Shown piece by piece: positions 18,452-27,406 of a stretch of 64,000 nt of DNA. The stretch's first letter is position 1; each line of letters starts with the position of its first letter. The notes under the pieces were generated by a model, which was given only the letters and a program-made list of their open reading frames with translations, searched no databases and was not told the DNA's origin. The position numbers and the translations under genes were made by a program. Location: assembly GCF_001423265.1 (NCBI RefSeq), contig NZ_LMND01000007.1:28496-92495 (forward strand). Direction: 5' to 3'. Source of the stretch: Methylobacterium sp. Leaf108 (GTDB lineage: Bacteria; Pseudomonadota; Alphaproteobacteria; Rhizobiales; Beijerinckiaceae).

Positions 18452-19579
18452 TCACGCCGCCATCCGGGCGAGCCAGAAGGCGCAGCCCACCGCCGGCACC
18501 GGCACCGGGCTGCCGAGGTGCTGCAGCAGGCCATCGTAGCGGCCGCCGCCGACCAGGACCGTGGCGGCGCCCGTGTCCGTCACCTCGAAGATCATGCCGG
18601 TGTAATAATCGAGGTTGCGCGCGAAGCCGGCCGAGAATCGGAACCGTTCCACCTCGAGGCCGCGCGCGGCCATGAAGCCGGTGCGCTCCTCCACGAGGCC
18701 GATGGCCTCGTCGAGCGGCGGATGGTCGAGGCCCGCGTCCCGCGCCAAGGCCCTGATCTGGCCCGCCGCCCGGTCGGGATCGGCGTCGATCGCCCGGTAG
18801 CGCTCGATCAAGGCGCGGTTCTCGGCGTTGAGTCCGGCGCCGCCGTTGGCCTGGGCCGCGGCCTTGGCGAGGAAGCGCTCGGCGATCTCGCCGGCGCTGC
18901 GCCCGCCCACCCGCGAGATGCCGGCGATGGACAGCACGTCCTCGACGAAGGCGCGCACCCCGCGCGGGTCCTGGCCCTGGATCGCCGACAGCAGGCCCGC
19001 GTGCGGGTCCTCGACGCTGGCCGCGTTGGCGACCTCGTCCAGCGAGCGCCCGCCGGCGAGCGCCCGCAGGGTGCGGCGCTTGGCGGCCGGGGGCACCGCG
19101 AGGGCGTCGAGGAAGCTGTGGGTGAGGCCCATGTCGCCCAGGCGCACCACCACCTCGGTGCGGCCGAACAGGGCCAGCCCCTCCAGCGCCAATCCCACCA
19201 CCTCGGCATCCGCCGCCGGGACGTCGACGCGTCCGATCGATTCGATGCCCGCCTGCAAGAACTCGTCGGGTTCGCCGCGCGCCAGCCGGAACACCGGCCC
19301 GAGGTAGCTGTAGTCGGCGCCGGCCCCGAGGCCGCGTGTCAGGTGATGGCGGCAGACGGGGATCGTGAACTCGGGTCGCAGGCAGTATTCGGCGCCCGCC
19401 GCATCCTGCGTGACGAAGATGCGCCGGCGGATGTCCTCGCCGGACAGTTCCAGGAAGGGCTCCACCGGCTGCAGCACCGGCGGCGTGACCGCGCCGTAGC
19501 CCTGCGCGGCGAAATGGGCGGCCAGGGCCGCCTGCCTCCGGCCGTCGTCGCTGGCGCCGCCCGCCTCCGGTCTCGTCAT
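18452..19579 (-). CDS. hisZ: ATP phosphoribosyltransferase regulatory subunit HisZ
   Basis: 375 residues related to histidyl-tRNA synthetase catalytic cores. PVLQPVEPFLELSGEDIRRRIF and LRPEFTIPVCRHHL correspond to class II motifs 1 and 2, and ARNLDYYTGMIFEV and VGGGRYDGLL to the HisRS motifs. It lacks the anticodon-binding domain, as expected for HisZ. It forms a hetero-octamer with HisG and gives allosteric control. The start MTRPEAGG at 19579 excludes a 38-residue upstream in-frame extension. The gap to hisG is 13 bp. Confidence 0.92.
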   Translation of the reverse strand: MTRPEAGGASDDGRRQAALAAHFAAQGYGAVTPPVLQPVEPFLELSGEDIRRRIFVTQDAAGAEYCLRPEFTIPVCRHHLTRGLGAGADYSYLGPVFRLARGEPDEFLQAGIESIGRVDVPAADAEVVGLALEGLALFGRTEVVVRLGDMGLTHSFLDALAVPPAAKRRTLRALAGGRSLDEVANAASVEDPHAGLLSAIQGQDPRGVRAFVEDVLSIAGISRVGGRSAGEIAERFLAKAAAQANGGAGLNAENRALIERYRAIDADPDRAAGQIRALARDAGLDHPPLDEAIGLVEERTGFMAARGLEVERFRFSAGFARNLDYYTGMIFEVTDTGAATVLVGGGRYDGLLQHLGSPVPVPAVGCAFWLARMAA

Positions 19580-19887
19580 GGGTCCGCTCGCCGCCTTCGA
19601 GGTGGGGCATCGTGTCGATGGTGAGCCCTTATCAACCCGGGCCGTGTTTGGCGACAGAGGTCTTTTACCCGTCGTCGCCCCCTGCACCGTCATGGCGGTG
19701 GAAGGGCGGCGCCCGGCATATGGGCAGGCGCCTTTCCGGAAAGCAGCGCTTCAGCGCGACGCGTGAAACCCGACCCTCTCCCGGATGCCCGTAGCGACGG
19801 GAGGGATGATCCGGGACGCCGCCGAGGGAGTGCCGCGAAGCGGTGCCGTCGCTCGGCCACCGCCGTCCTGCGGCCGACGGCCTTCCC
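19580..19887. other. Intergenic region between hisZ and hemH
   Basis: 308 bp upstream of hisZ and downstream of hemH, both on the minus strand. No gene is apparent. It should hold the hisZG promoter and the hemH terminator, but I see no strong hairpin with a T-tract. Confidence 0.4.
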
Positions 19888-21012
19888 TCACGCCCAGCCC
19901 TGCAACTCCCGGTTCACCACGTTGGCGATGACCTTCATGCCGAGGTCGCTGTCGTTGAGGCAGGGGATATAGGCGAAGCGTTCGCCGCCGTTGTCCTCGA
20001 AGTAGTGGCGGTTCTCGCCGTCGAGTTCCTCCAGCGTCTCGAGGCAGTCGGCGGTGAAGCCCGGCGCCACGATCGCCATGCGCTTGACGCCTTCCTTGGC
20101 CAGGGTCTGCACGGTCTCGTCGGTGTAGGGCCTAAGCCATTCCTCGTTGCCGAAGCGCGACTGGAAGGTGGTGCGCATGCGCTCGGGCGAGAAGCCCAGC
20201 GCCTCGCGGATGAGGCGGCCGGTCTTCACGCACTGGCAATGGTAGGGGTCGCCCTTGAGGAGGTAGCTCTTGGGCACCCCGTGGAAGGAGGTCAGGATCA
20301 CCTCCGGGTCGAAGTCGAGCTTGGCCAGCCCCTCGCGGATCGATTGGGCCATCGCCTCGATGTAGACCGGGTCGTCGTGATAGGGCGCCGAGACCCGGAC
20401 GGTGGGCTGCCAGCGCATCTGCATGAGGGCCTTGAAGGCCTGGTCGCAGGCGGTGGCCGAGGTCGCGGCGGCGTATTGCGGGTAGAGCGGCACCAGGAGG
20501 ATCTTGTCGCAGCCCTGGTCGAGCAGGGCCTGCAGGCGGAGCGACACCTCCGGCTTGCCGTAGCGCATCGCCCAATCGACCACGACGCGGTCGCCCATCA
20601 TCTCCTGCAGGCGCTCGCATTGGCCGCGCGTGATGGTCTTGAGGGGGCCCTCGTTGCGCTCGTTGTTCCAGACGCTGGCGTAGTCGCGGCCCTTCGGACC
20701 CGGGCGCTTGGTCAGGATCACGAGGTTGAGGAGCGGCCACCAGATCAGGCGCGGCACCTCGATGACGCGCCGGTCCGAGAGGAACTCCTTGAGGTAGCGG
20801 CGCATCGGCCAGTAGCTGGTGCCCTCGGGCGTGCCCAGGTTCATCAGGAGCACGCCGACGCGGCCCCAGCGCACGGCCGGATGTTCGGGCGGCAGGGTGC
20901 CCGCGACGGGCTGGTTCACCGGCGCCGACGCCGGATGCACCTGGGCCTGCTTCATCGGGGCCGGCTGCAGTTGGGCCGGATTCACCTGGGCCGGTTCGAC
21001 GCGTTCGTTCAT
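19888..21012 (-). CDS. hemH: Ferrochelatase
   Basis: 374 residues from MNERVEPAQ. A further-upstream in-frame ATG at 21132 gives an unsupported extension, while GGGAAG precedes 21012. Residues 1-40 are a Pro/Ala/Gln-rich segment absent from most ferrochelatases. The core begins VGVLLMNLGTPEGTSYW, the catalytic His is in ILTSFHGVPKSY, and a Cys pair appears in YHCQCVKTGRL. It inserts Fe(II) into protoporphyrin IX, the haem branch that competes with bacteriochlorophyll synthesis. Divergent from the methyltransferase gene. Confidence 0.95.
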   Translation of the reverse strand: MNERVEPAQVNPAQLQPAPMKQAQVHPASAPVNQPVAGTLPPEHPAVRWGRVGVLLMNLGTPEGTSYWPMRRYLKEFLSDRRVIEVPRLIWWPLLNLVILTKRPGPKGRDYASVWNNERNEGPLKTITRGQCERLQEMMGDRVVVDWAMRYGKPEVSLRLQALLDQGCDKILLVPLYPQYAAATSATACDQAFKALMQMRWQPTVRVSAPYHDDPVYIEAMAQSIREGLAKLDFDPEVILTSFHGVPKSYLLKGDPYHCQCVKTGRLIREALGFSPERMRTTFQSRFGNEEWLRPYTDETVQTLAKEGVKRMAIVAPGFTADCLETLEELDGENRHYFEDNGGERFAYIPCLNDSDLGMKVIANVVNRELQGWA

Positions 21013-21140
21013 CACACTTCCCGCTGGGGCACCGACGCGGCGGCGGCCTGACCGGCCACATAGGGCACGGTTGTCTACCCGTGCATATCTAACTAGATCA
21101 CAGGCCCTGCCAGCGATGCCCCGATCGATCAAGGCGCGAC

Positions 21141-22094
21141 ATGCCGTCTCCCCGGTACTTCCTGAACCACTTCATGCCGTTCACCGGCTATCCGTACAGG
21201 GGTGAGGCCACGGCCTGCAATCTCTGCGGCTCGGCCGAGGCGGTGGTGGTGGCCAAGAGCGACCGCCGGCTGAAGACGCTGCGCTCCGTCGCCTGCGCCC
21301 AATGCGGCCTGATCCGCACCGACCCGATGCCGACGCCCGACGAATTGGCGCATTACTACGCCCACGCCTACCGGGCCGACTACCAGCTCGCCTTCGCCGG
21401 CGGGCCGCCGCGCCACCATCTCAAGCGCAGCGCCCGCGAGGCCGCGTTCCGGGCCGAACTCCTGGCGCCCAAGCTCAAGCCCGGCGCGCGGGTGCTCGAT
21501 TTCGGCTCCGGCTCGGGGGAGTTCCTGGCCGCGGCCCGCGGGCTCGGCTGCGAGGCGGTGGGCGTCGAGCCGGGGCGCGACTACGCGGCCTACGCCCGGA
21601 CGCACCACGGCATCGAGGTCCTCGACGACGCCGAGGACGACCGCTTCGCGCCCGGCTACTTCGACGTCATCACCACCCACCACGTCTTCGAGCACCTGCG
21701 CGACCCCGCCGACGTCGCCCTGCGCCTCGTGCGCTGGCTCAAGCCGGATGGGCTGCTCTACATCGCCGTGCCCAACATGGCCGCCACCGGCAAACCGCCG
21801 CACGAGCGCTTCCACTTCGCCCACGTCCACGGCTTCGTGCGCCAGACCCTCGACCTCACGGCCCGCCGCGCCGGCCTGGTGCCGCACCCCGATTTCTGGC
21901 GCGAGGACACGACGGTGGTCTACCGGCGCACCGACGCGCCGATGCCGGCCCTCGCCAACCCCGGCCTCGCCGAACGCCTGGCGGTGGACCTCGAACCGAT
22001 GGCGCCGGGCGCCTTCCTGGCCTCGGGCGCCTGGGTGCTGCCGATGCTGCGGCGCAACGCCAAGGCGGTGCGCGACACCTTCTCCTCGCGCTGA
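21141..22094 (+). CDS. Class I SAM-dependent methyltransferase with N-terminal zinc ribbon
   Basis: 317 residues. An N-terminal CNLCG...CAQCG pair (about 28-56) suggests a zinc ribbon. The Rossmann methyltransferase core has motif I VLDFGSGSGEF (about 120-130), motif II VGVEPG and FDVITTHHVFEHLRDP. The layout is that of the Methyltransf_23 group often acting on sugars or lipids, and the substrate is unknown. It reads away from hemH. Confidence 0.82.
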   Translation: MPSPRYFLNHFMPFTGYPYRGEATACNLCGSAEAVVVAKSDRRLKTLRSVACAQCGLIRTDPMPTPDELAHYYAHAYRADYQLAFAGGPPRHHLKRSAREAAFRAELLAPKLKPGARVLDFGSGSGEFLAAARGLGCEAVGVEPGRDYAAYARTHHGIEVLDDAEDDRFAPGYFDVITTHHVFEHLRDPADVALRLVRWLKPDGLLYIAVPNMAATGKPPHERFHFAHVHGFVRQTLDLTARRAGLVPHPDFWREDTTVVYRRTDAPMPALANPGLAERLAVDLEPMAPGAFLASGAWVLPMLRRNAKAVRDTFSSR

Positions 22095-22145
22095 GCCGGT
22101 TTTTTCGCGGGAGCCGCCGCCCGGCTGTTGTCTGACCTTCATGAT

Positions 22146-22164
22146 CGTCGGTCTAAGACCGACG
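22146..22164. promoter_or_regulatory. Short dyad upstream of the nucleotidase gene
   Basis: CGTCGGTC-TAA-GACCGACG perfect dyad in the 195-bp gap between the methyltransferase and the 5'-nucleotidase. It could be the methyltransferase terminator stem or an operator. No T-tract follows. Confidence 0.35.
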
Positions 22165-22289
22165 GTCACCACCAGCGATCCTGTCCCGTCCGGTGTGCGG
22201 GTGCCCTTGACCGGACGCGGTCGAAGGTCGCTGGTATAAGGTATTCACCACATCGTGGTCGCAACCACGTTCCGGAGACGATCGCCATC

Positions 22290-23822
22290 ATGTCCCCTCC
22301 CAACCGCCGCCAGACGTTCGGTCTCGGTCTCGGAGCGGGCCTCGCGACGGGCATCGCAGGGCCGGCGCATGCGGCGATCCAGGCGCCGGTTCAGGAGCCG
22401 ACTTTCACGCTCCTTCTCGTCAACGACGTCTACCGGATGGCCGAGCACGAGGGGCGCGGCGGCTTTCCCCGCCTCACCGCCGTGGTGCGGGCCGAGCGGG
22501 CACGCGGGGTGCCGATGCTCTACGCCCACGCCGGCGATTCGCTCTCGCCCTCGCTGATGTCCGGCTTCGACCGCGGCGCCCACATCGTCGAACTCCTCAA
22601 CATCGCGCCGCCGGACATCTTCGTGCCCGGCAACCACGAGTTCGACTTCGGCCCGGCGGTGTTCGTCCAGCGCATGGGCGAAGCGAACTTCCCGGTCTTC
22701 GCCGCCAACCTGCGCGATGCCGGGGGCCAGCGCCTGCACGGCCTGCGCGACAGCACCCTCGTCACCCTCGGCGGCGTCAAGGTCGGCCTCCTCGGCCTCA
22801 CCCTCTCCACCACCGCCGAGAAATCGAGCCCCGGCGACCTCGTGTTCGAGCCCGAGTTGCAGGCGCTCGCCCGGGAGGCCCCGGCCCTGCGCGCAGCCGG
22901 CGCCGACCTCGTCGTCTGCGTCGCCCACACCGGCCGCGCCCTCGACGAGGCGATCCTGGCCACCGGCCTCGTCGACATCCTGCTGTCGGGCCACGACCAC
23001 GACCTCGTGGTGCGCTACGACGGCCAGCGCGCCATGGTCGAATCGAGCTTCGACGCCCGCTTCGTCACCGCCCTCGACGTCTTCGCCACCGTCACCGGCC
23101 AGGGCAAGACCCGGCAGGTCGCGTGGCGGCCGAGCTTTCGCATCCACGACACCAGCACCGTGCCGCCGGACCCGGAGGCCGCCGCGGTGGTGGCGCGCCT
23201 CGAATCGCGGCTGTCTCGCGAGCTCGACGTGCCGGTCGGCGTCACCGAGGGCGAACTCGACAGCCGGATCGCCACGGTGCGGGCCCGCGAGTCCAGCTTC
23301 GGCAACCTCGTGGCCGACGCCCTGCGCTCCTCCCACAAGGCCGAGATCGCGATCACCAACGGCGGCGGCATCCGCGGCGACAAGCTCTACCCGGCCGGCA
23401 CCGTGCTGACCCGCCGCGACATCCTGAGCGAACTGCCGTTCGGCAACACCACCGTGCTGGTCTCGCTCACCGGCGCCCAGATCCGCAGCCTGCTCGAGAC
23501 CGGATTCGGCGAGGTCGGCCGGCCGGCCGGGCGCTTCCCGCAGGTCTCGGGCCTCGCCGTCACCGTCGATGCCACCAGGCCGCCGGGCCGGCGCATCAGC
23601 GCCATCAGCGTCGCCGGCGGCGCCCTCGACGAATCGCGCAGCTACACGGTCGCCTCCAACAGCTTCCTGTTCGACGGCGGCAACGGCTACAGCGCCCTCT
23701 CGGAAGGCCGCACCCTGGTCTCCCCGAGCGACGGCAGGCTGCTCGCCAACGAGGTGATGGCCTTCATCCGCGAAAAGGCCCCCCTGGGCGTGGAGGCGCA
23801 GGGCCGCATCGTGATCCGGTGA
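22290..23822 (+). CDS. Tat-exported 5'-nucleotidase / 2',3'-cyclic phosphodiesterase (UshA-like)
   Basis: 510 residues. Twin-arginine signal NRRQTFGLGLGAGLATG ends AHA near residue 30. The metallophosphatase domain shows LLLVNDVY, HAGDS, VPGNHEFDFG, VAHTGRA and SGHDHD. The C-terminal nucleotidase domain shows ITNGGGIRG and NSFLFDGGNGY. It probably hydrolyses nucleotides in the periplasm. The start at 22290 follows GGAG (22274-22277). The first motif is ND rather than the usual HTND or HxNDxH, a small deviation. The stop overlaps the ung start. Confidence 0.88.
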   Translation: MSPPNRRQTFGLGLGAGLATGIAGPAHAAIQAPVQEPTFTLLLVNDVYRMAEHEGRGGFPRLTAVVRAERARGVPMLYAHAGDSLSPSLMSGFDRGAHIVELLNIAPPDIFVPGNHEFDFGPAVFVQRMGEANFPVFAANLRDAGGQRLHGLRDSTLVTLGGVKVGLLGLTLSTTAEKSSPGDLVFEPELQALAREAPALRAAGADLVVCVAHTGRALDEAILATGLVDILLSGHDHDLVVRYDGQRAMVESSFDARFVTALDVFATVTGQGKTRQVAWRPSFRIHDTSTVPPDPEAAAVVARLESRLSRELDVPVGVTEGELDSRIATVRARESSFGNLVADALRSSHKAEIAITNGGGIRGDKLYPAGTVLTRRDILSELPFGNTTVLVSLTGAQIRSLLETGFGEVGRPAGRFPQVSGLAVTVDATRPPGRRISAISVAGGALDESRSYTVASNSFLFDGGNGYSALSEGRTLVSPSDGRLLANEVMAFIREKAPLGVEAQGRIVIR

Positions 23823-24511
23823 CGGGGCCCGTCGCCACCGCGCTCGCCCGCTTCCGCGCCTGCGGGTCGGGCTGGCTGGAACTGCCGTTCTTCTCGGGCG
23901 GGGCGGCCGATGCGGTGGCAACCAGAATCGATGCGCGCATCGCCGAGGGCGCTACGGTGCTGCCCGCCCCCGACGACATCTTCGCGGCGCTGGCGCTGAC
24001 GCCGCCCGAGGCGGTGAAGGCCGTGGTCCTCGGACAGGACCCCTATCCGACGCCGGGCGACGCCCATGGCCTCGCCTTCTCCTACGTCGGCCCGCGCCGG
24101 CTTCCGGCCTCCCTCAAGGTGATCCTGGCCGAATGCCCCGGCGGCGCGCCGGTGCCCCCCACCGGCGACCTCTCCCCCTGGGCGCGGCGCGGCGTGCTCC
24201 TGCTCAACACGGCCCTCACGGTGGAGGCCGGCAAGGCCGGCGCGCACCTGCGCTACGGCTGGTCGGCCCTCACCGACGAGGTCGTGGGCCACCTCTCCGC
24301 CCAGGGCCGCCCGGTGGTGTTCCTGCTGTGGGGCGCCCCGGCGAGGGCGCGGGCCGCCCTGATCGACACGAACCGCCACGGCATCGTCGAGAGCGGCCAC
24401 CCCTCGCCCCTCAACCGCCTGCGCGACTTTGCCGGCTCACGACCCTTCGACAAGGCGAATGACTGGCTGGTGCGGAACGGCGTCGCGCCGATCGACTGGC
24501 GTTTGGATTGA
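23819..24511 (+). CDS. ung: Uracil-DNA glycosylase, family 1
   Basis: 230 residues from a GTG that overlaps the preceding stop (GTGA). The catalytic water-activating motif GQDPYP is at 72-77 (D74), the conserved GVLLLN at about 125-130, and the minor-groove motif HPSPLNR at 194-200. It removes uracil from DNA in base-excision repair. The four-base overlap with the nucleotidase gene suggests coupled translation, an unusual pairing for ung. Confidence 0.93.
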   Translation: MTGPVATALARFRACGSGWLELPFFSGGAADAVATRIDARIAEGATVLPAPDDIFAALALTPPEAVKAVVLGQDPYPTPGDAHGLAFSYVGPRRLPASLKVILAECPGGAPVPPTGDLSPWARRGVLLLNTALTVEAGKAGAHLRYGWSALTDEVVGHLSAQGRPVVFLLWGAPARARAALIDTNRHGIVESGHPSPLNRLRDFAGSRPFDKANDWLVRNGVAPIDWRLD

Positions 24512-24571
24512 GCCTGTTCGACCAACGATATCAGCTCATCCCCGCGGGCCAAGACAGCGTGTCCCGGCTCG

Positions 24572-24692
24572 TTCCCTCATCCTGAGGCGCTCCTTGCCTT
24601 GGCAAGGAGCCTCGAAGGAGACCTCCAGGGGACGCCGCGATCCCTGGAGGTCTCCTTCGAGGCCGCCTTCGCGGCACCTCAGGATGAGGGAA
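24572..24692. repeat. Large nested palindromic repeat between ung and opgG
   Basis: About 121 bp between convergent genes. The outer arms TTCCCTCATCCTGAGG (24572-24587) and CCTCAGGATGAGGGAA (24677-24692) are perfect complements. A central about 20-bp stem (about 24611-24631 with 24642-24662, core GGAGACCTCCAGGG / CCCTGGAGGTCTCC) is also perfect. Each side additionally holds a local hairpin (GCTCCTTGCC-TT-GGCAAGGAGC; GCCGC-CTTC-GCGGC). The outer motif resembles palindromic intergenic repeats I recall from Methylobacterium and Bradyrhizobium genomes. Confidence 0.9.
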
Positions 24693-24740
24693 AGCCTTGG
24701 AAATACAGATCAAACAGGCTCTGAGCGCGAGATCCTACCG

Positions 24741-26351
24741 CTACACCACCGCGTCCCAGGTCTCGCTCACCGGCTTGCCGCCGAACATCAGGCGGGCGCG
24801 CAGCACGATGTCGCCGGGGGGCAGCGGGGTCGGGGGACGCCATTCGACGTAGAGGCGCCAGCCGCCGGTGGGCGTGACCTTCTCCATCACCGGATCGACC
24901 ATCTTGCCGGCGCTGGCCGAGACGCTGGCGGTGATGTCGGCCTCCGCGCTGTCGGGCAGGTTCGCGCCCTCGAAGTCGATGGCGAAGAGGCGACGCTCGG
25001 GGATCGGCGGCTTGACCACGCGCAGCTGGTCGGGCGACCCGACCCGGGTCGAGACCACCCGCGCCAGGTCGCCGGGGATGGCCGGGTCGGGCTCCTGGCC
25101 CACCGTAGTCAGGGTGTAGTCGAAGGAGAGGCGCGCGCCCTGCGCGACAGGTCCGTTCGGCACGAAGGCGGCCACGATGTTGTCGGCGTATTCCTCCCGG
25201 GAGGGGATCTCGAACAGCTCCACCGCGCCCGGCCCGAAGCCGCCCGGCTGCTGGGGGGCCACCCACAGGCCGGGACGGGCCTCCTGCCGGGCCTGGACGT
25301 CGAGATAGGCGGCAAAGCGGCGCTCGCGCTGCAGCAGCCCGAAGCCCACGAGGTCGTCGGCCCGGAACAGGGACGCCTGCGGCCCGGCACGGCCGTTGAC
25401 GAGCGGCCGCCATGCCCGGTCGCCGGGTGTGGCCACCACCAACCCGTCGGAATCGTGGACCTGCGGCCGGTAATCGTCGAGGGGCACGGCGTTGCGCGCG
25501 CCCGGCCCGTTCTGGCCGTGCAGGAACATGCTGGTGAGGGGTGCGATCCCCAGCCGCCCGATCGCCTGGCGCGGGTGCAGCGAGGACGTGACCGTGATGC
25601 GCGAGGGGTCGCCCGGCGCGATGTCGAACCGGTAGGCCCCCGACAGGCTCGGCGAATCGAGCAGCGCCAGCACCGTCACCGCCCGCGCCTCGGGCTCCGG
25701 TTCACAGATCCAGAAGGCGGTGAAGTCGGGAAACTCCTCCGGGTGGCCGGGGTTGGCGGTGTCGATCGCAGCCGCGCGCGCCGACAGGCCGTACTCCTGG
25801 CCCTTGCCGCGCAAGCGGAAATACGAGGCCCCGAGGAAGACCAGGAACTCCTCCTGGCGGCCGGCATTCGCCGGGTCGAAGGCGTAGTGCAGCCGGAAGC
25901 CGGCAAAGCCGAGCTCGGTCGAGAAGCTCCGGCCGGCGAGTTTGTCGCCGAGCTGGAACAGGCCCGGCGCGTAGGCGATCCGGCGCGGCGCCCCGACGTC
26001 GCTCTGAAGGTAGAGGGCGACGCGCTTCCTCTGCAGGAAGCCGCGGTGGAACAGCTGCACCGAGAACAGGCGGTTGAGCCGGGGGGCGGCCTCGGGCCGG
26101 AAGATGATGGCGCGATAGGCGTCGTAGTCGAGCTTGGCCAGGGCCGGCGGCAGGTCGTCGGGCTGGGGCTGGTAGGGCGCCTCCGCCAGCGCGCGGGCCT
26201 GGGTGACGACACCCTCGAAGGTCATCGGCGCGCCCTCCTGACCGAGGGCGGCGGCGGGCAGCAGCGCCCCGGCGGCCGTGGCGAGACCCGCCTGGAGCAG
26301 GCCGCGCCGGGAGAGGGCGTCGGGATCGGGCGGGAGGGAGGTATCCGTCAT
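24741..26351 (-). CDS. opgG: Periplasmic glucan biosynthesis protein (OpgG/OpgD family)
   Basis: 536 residues. Twin-arginine signal LSRRGLLQAGLATAAGALL (about 14-34), then the MdoG domain starting MTFEGVVTQARALAEAPY with LFHRGFLQRKRVALY and NPGHPEEFPDFTAFWI. It shapes osmoregulated periplasmic glucans made by OpgH. The Tat signal points to the OpgD subtype rather than Sec-exported OpgG, and this cannot be settled by eye. opgH lies 1 kb away on the opposite strand, separated by a SIMPL-domain gene. Confidence 0.9.
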   Translation of the reverse strand: MTDTSLPPDPDALSRRGLLQAGLATAAGALLPAAALGQEGAPMTFEGVVTQARALAEAPYQPQPDDLPPALAKLDYDAYRAIIFRPEAAPRLNRLFSVQLFHRGFLQRKRVALYLQSDVGAPRRIAYAPGLFQLGDKLAGRSFSTELGFAGFRLHYAFDPANAGRQEEFLVFLGASYFRLRGKGQEYGLSARAAAIDTANPGHPEEFPDFTAFWICEPEPEARAVTVLALLDSPSLSGAYRFDIAPGDPSRITVTSSLHPRQAIGRLGIAPLTSMFLHGQNGPGARNAVPLDDYRPQVHDSDGLVVATPGDRAWRPLVNGRAGPQASLFRADDLVGFGLLQRERRFAAYLDVQARQEARPGLWVAPQQPGGFGPGAVELFEIPSREEYADNIVAAFVPNGPVAQGARLSFDYTLTTVGQEPDPAIPGDLARVVSTRVGSPDQLRVVKPPIPERRLFAIDFEGANLPDSAEADITASVSASAGKMVDPVMEKVTPTGGWRLYVEWRPPTPLPPGDIVLRARLMFGGKPVSETWDAVV

Positions 26352-26486
26352 CGGTTCTTTCTCGGAACGATCGTGCAGGCTTCGAACGAACGTGGGGCTG
26401 TGACGCTTCGCACCGTCTCATGTCGGGGGCCGCCCGTGCGGACAAGGGCGGCCGGCAAGAACCGATCCGATCGCCGGACGATCGTT

Positions 26487-27248
26487 TCACGGCGCCACGA
26501 TCTCCACCGTCACGCTCACCCGCGCCTCGATCGTGATGCGGCCGGGCCGGACCGGCAGGCGGATTTCGCGGTCGGCCGCGGGGGCCGCCGCCTTCATGGG
26601 CCTGCCGGCCCGACGCATGTCCATGCCCTCGTCGCCGGGGATGGCGATGGCCAGGATGCGGCCGGGCCTGGCGCCCGAGGCCGCGATCAGCCGGCCGGCC
26701 CGCTCCAGCGCGTCCTTCACGGCGCGCTCCTCAAGGGCGAGGAGGCGGCTGCGCGCGTCGCTCAGGCTGAACTCGACCCCACTGACGAGGCCCTCGGCCT
26801 CGGACAGACGGGGCAGCAGCTCGGGCAGGCCCGCGAGGTTCGACGTGGTGAGGGTCAATCCGTAGGCGGCGCTGTATCCGGTGCGGCGGCGCTTCTCGAC
26901 CTGCTCGCGGCCGCGCTCGTCGCGCACCGTCTCGTAGAGCTCCTGGACGGTGGGGCCGTCGCTCTCGGTGTCGGCCTCCGCGATGCCCGCCGCCGTCACG
27001 ACGCCGAGCACCCGGTTCACCTTGGCCGCGAGGCTTCGGCTCGCCGCCTCGGCGGTGGCCCCCGTCGCCTCGATCCGCAAGGCGATCCCGGCCCGGTCCG
27101 GCGCCAGCATTTCGCGGACCTGGCCGACCGACTCCATCGCGGGTGTCGGTGGCACGGAGACCTGCGCCCGGACCGGCACGGACAGCGGGCCGCACAGGAA
27201 TGCGCCGCACAGGAGGAGGCGCCCCGCCGCCGTCGCTCGTCGTCCCAT
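26487..27248 (-). CDS. Exported SIMPL-domain (DUF541) protein
   Basis: 253 residues from MGRRATAAG, with GAGGG upstream. A signal peptide ends near VRAQ. The SIMPL domain covers most of the rest, with ATAEAASRSLAAKVNRVLGVVTAAGI, YSAAYGLTLTTSNLAGLPELL and a basic C-terminal strand RITIEARVSVTVEIVAP. Bacterial relatives such as YggE are periplasmic and linked to oxidative stress by poorly known means. It lies between opgG and opgH and reads in the opgG direction. Confidence 0.85.
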   Translation of the reverse strand: MGRRATAAGRLLLCGAFLCGPLSVPVRAQVSVPPTPAMESVGQVREMLAPDRAGIALRIEATGATAEAASRSLAAKVNRVLGVVTAAGIAEADTESDGPTVQELYETVRDERGREQVEKRRRTGYSAAYGLTLTTSNLAGLPELLPRLSEAEGLVSGVEFSLSDARSRLLALEERAVKDALERAGRLIAASGARPGRILAIAIPGDEGMDMRRAGRPMKAAAPAADREIRLPVRPGRITIEARVSVTVEIVAP

Positions 27249-27406
27249 CGTCGAACCCTCGTCATCCGCTGCGTCGGGAGCGTTATGGACGCCCCGGCGC
27301 CTGAAGCCGAGCCCTCGCGCTCGTTCGGGCGACATTCAGGCGTGCGGCCCCTATGTCGTCCCCAGGCTGCAAGCCGCCTTGTCCCGCTCGCGATTGTTGT
27401 TCCGCC

